Source of the DNA: Chloroflexota bacterium | GTDB taxonomy: Bacteria > Chloroflexota > Dehalococcoidia > JACQGW01 | DNA length: 7,989 bases | Direction: 5' to 3' | Assembly (NCBI GenBank): GCA_016199325.1 | Contig: JACQGW010000123.1 | Coordinates: forward strand, 1-7,989 | In this document: positions 7,864 to 7,989 of the stretch, one piece after another | How the letters are laid out: each line of letters starts with the position of its first letter | Position numbering within the stretch: position 1 is the first letter of the stretch | The notes under the pieces: generated by a model | Databases searched by the model: none | What the model was told of the DNA's origin: nothing | What the model saw: only the letters and a program-made list of their open reading frames with translations | Position numbers and translations under genes: made by a program

Positions 7864-7892
7864 ATTATGCACTTCTTAGCCGATGGTTTCCA
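7864..7892 (-). promoter_or_regulatory. Candidate sigma70-like promoter upstream of the transferase pair
   Basis: Reading the minus strand, TGGAAA (7892-7887; 4 of 6 matches to TTGACA) is followed after exactly 17 bases by CATAAT (7869-7864; 5 of 6 matches to TATAAT). A-T-rich hexamers are uncommon in this GC-rich sequence and this pair lies in the only gap before the transferases. Transcription would start near 7857, almost at the TTG at 7855, giving a very short leader or a leaderless message. This is a consensus match by eye only. Confidence 0.35.
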
Positions 7893-7904
7893 CAGCAGCC
7901 CCGA

Positions 7905-7988
7905 TCAGGGCAGCGCGTTCAGCAGGCGGTCGACATCCCCCTCGTCGTTGTAGAAATGTGGCGAGGCCCGCACGACGTTCTCCCGAAC
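7905..7988 (-). CDS. C-terminal end of a class V (PLP-dependent) aminotransferase-like protein, partial
   Basis: Only the last 27 codons plus TGA are inside the window; the gene begins beyond the right edge. The residues include RASPHFYNDEGDVDRLL, followed by NALP and the stop. An R-x-SPHFYN segment followed by an acidic stretch and DRLL is a familiar ending of class V fold-type I PLP enzymes (isopenicillin N epimerase-like and cysteine desulfurase-like proteins), where it forms the end of the small C-terminal domain. The exact reaction cannot be told from so little. It lies 49 bases upstream of the 971-residue transferase gene on the same strand, so readthrough into the transferases is possible, but nothing visible links it to sugar transfer. 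Confidence 0.75.
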   Translation of the reverse strand, partial: VRENVVRASPHFYNDEGDVDRLLNALP

Positions 7989-7989
7989 C

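Noticed and set aside
7332..7865. Minus-strand frame starting at the ATG at 7865 (177 codons).
   Set aside because: It has the more usual start codon but its product lacks the membrane and catalytic motifs found one frame away; kept only as a hint of a possible frameshift.
5873..7879. Long plus-strand open frame (668 codons) opposite the 971-residue transferase.
   Set aside because: Same reasoning: charged, motif-free product lying antisense to conserved membrane-helix and catalytic-loop codons.

Overview
The window is a GC-rich bacterial segment in which essentially all supportable genes lie on the minus strand. It holds three complete, consecutive genes for large polytopic membrane glycosyltransferases of the GT-C fold (ArnT/PMT, GT39-like), plus the last 27 codons of an upstream gene that ends like a class V PLP-dependent aminotransferase. 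High GC, this style of membrane transferase with appended C-terminal beta-rich modules (LYWRA...FVHL...G.YRL..GLYD), and intergenic filler repeats (ACTCATS heptads, a GCCAAGA-type repeat) are reminiscent of Chloroflexota or of Planctomycete-like environmental genomes. That assignment is an inference from style, not a database match.

Layout in the direction of transcription (right to left): 7988-7905, aminotransferase C-terminus; 7904-7856, a 49-base gap with a sigma70-like promoter candidate; 7855-4940, a 971-residue transferase with no ATG start available and an unusual hydrophilic, repeat-like insertion between membrane helices; 4943-2166, a 925-residue paralogue coupled to it by an ATGA overlap; 2165-2056, a 110-base gap nearly half filled by seven perfect heptamer repeats, with a second short repeat beside them; 2055-97, a 652-residue transferase of a different subfamily with only one C-terminal module; 96-1, a short stretch with a small hairpin and no supported gene.

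All three transferases carry the first-loop acidic motif (FDEA, GDEA or ADEI) expected of polyprenyl-phosphate-sugar-dependent GT-C enzymes. They probably move a sugar from a lipid carrier to an acceptor on the outer face of the cytoplasmic membrane. Donors and acceptors cannot be told from the sequence. The two long paralogues share an unusual plan of a GT-C core, a linker domain and three successive beta-rich modules, and are probably co-expressed. No mobile-element gene, CRISPR array, or defined tRNA or rRNA is visible. The most interesting points are the modular tails, the in-frame repeat-like insertion, and the heptad array that occupies the ribosome-binding region of the third gene.
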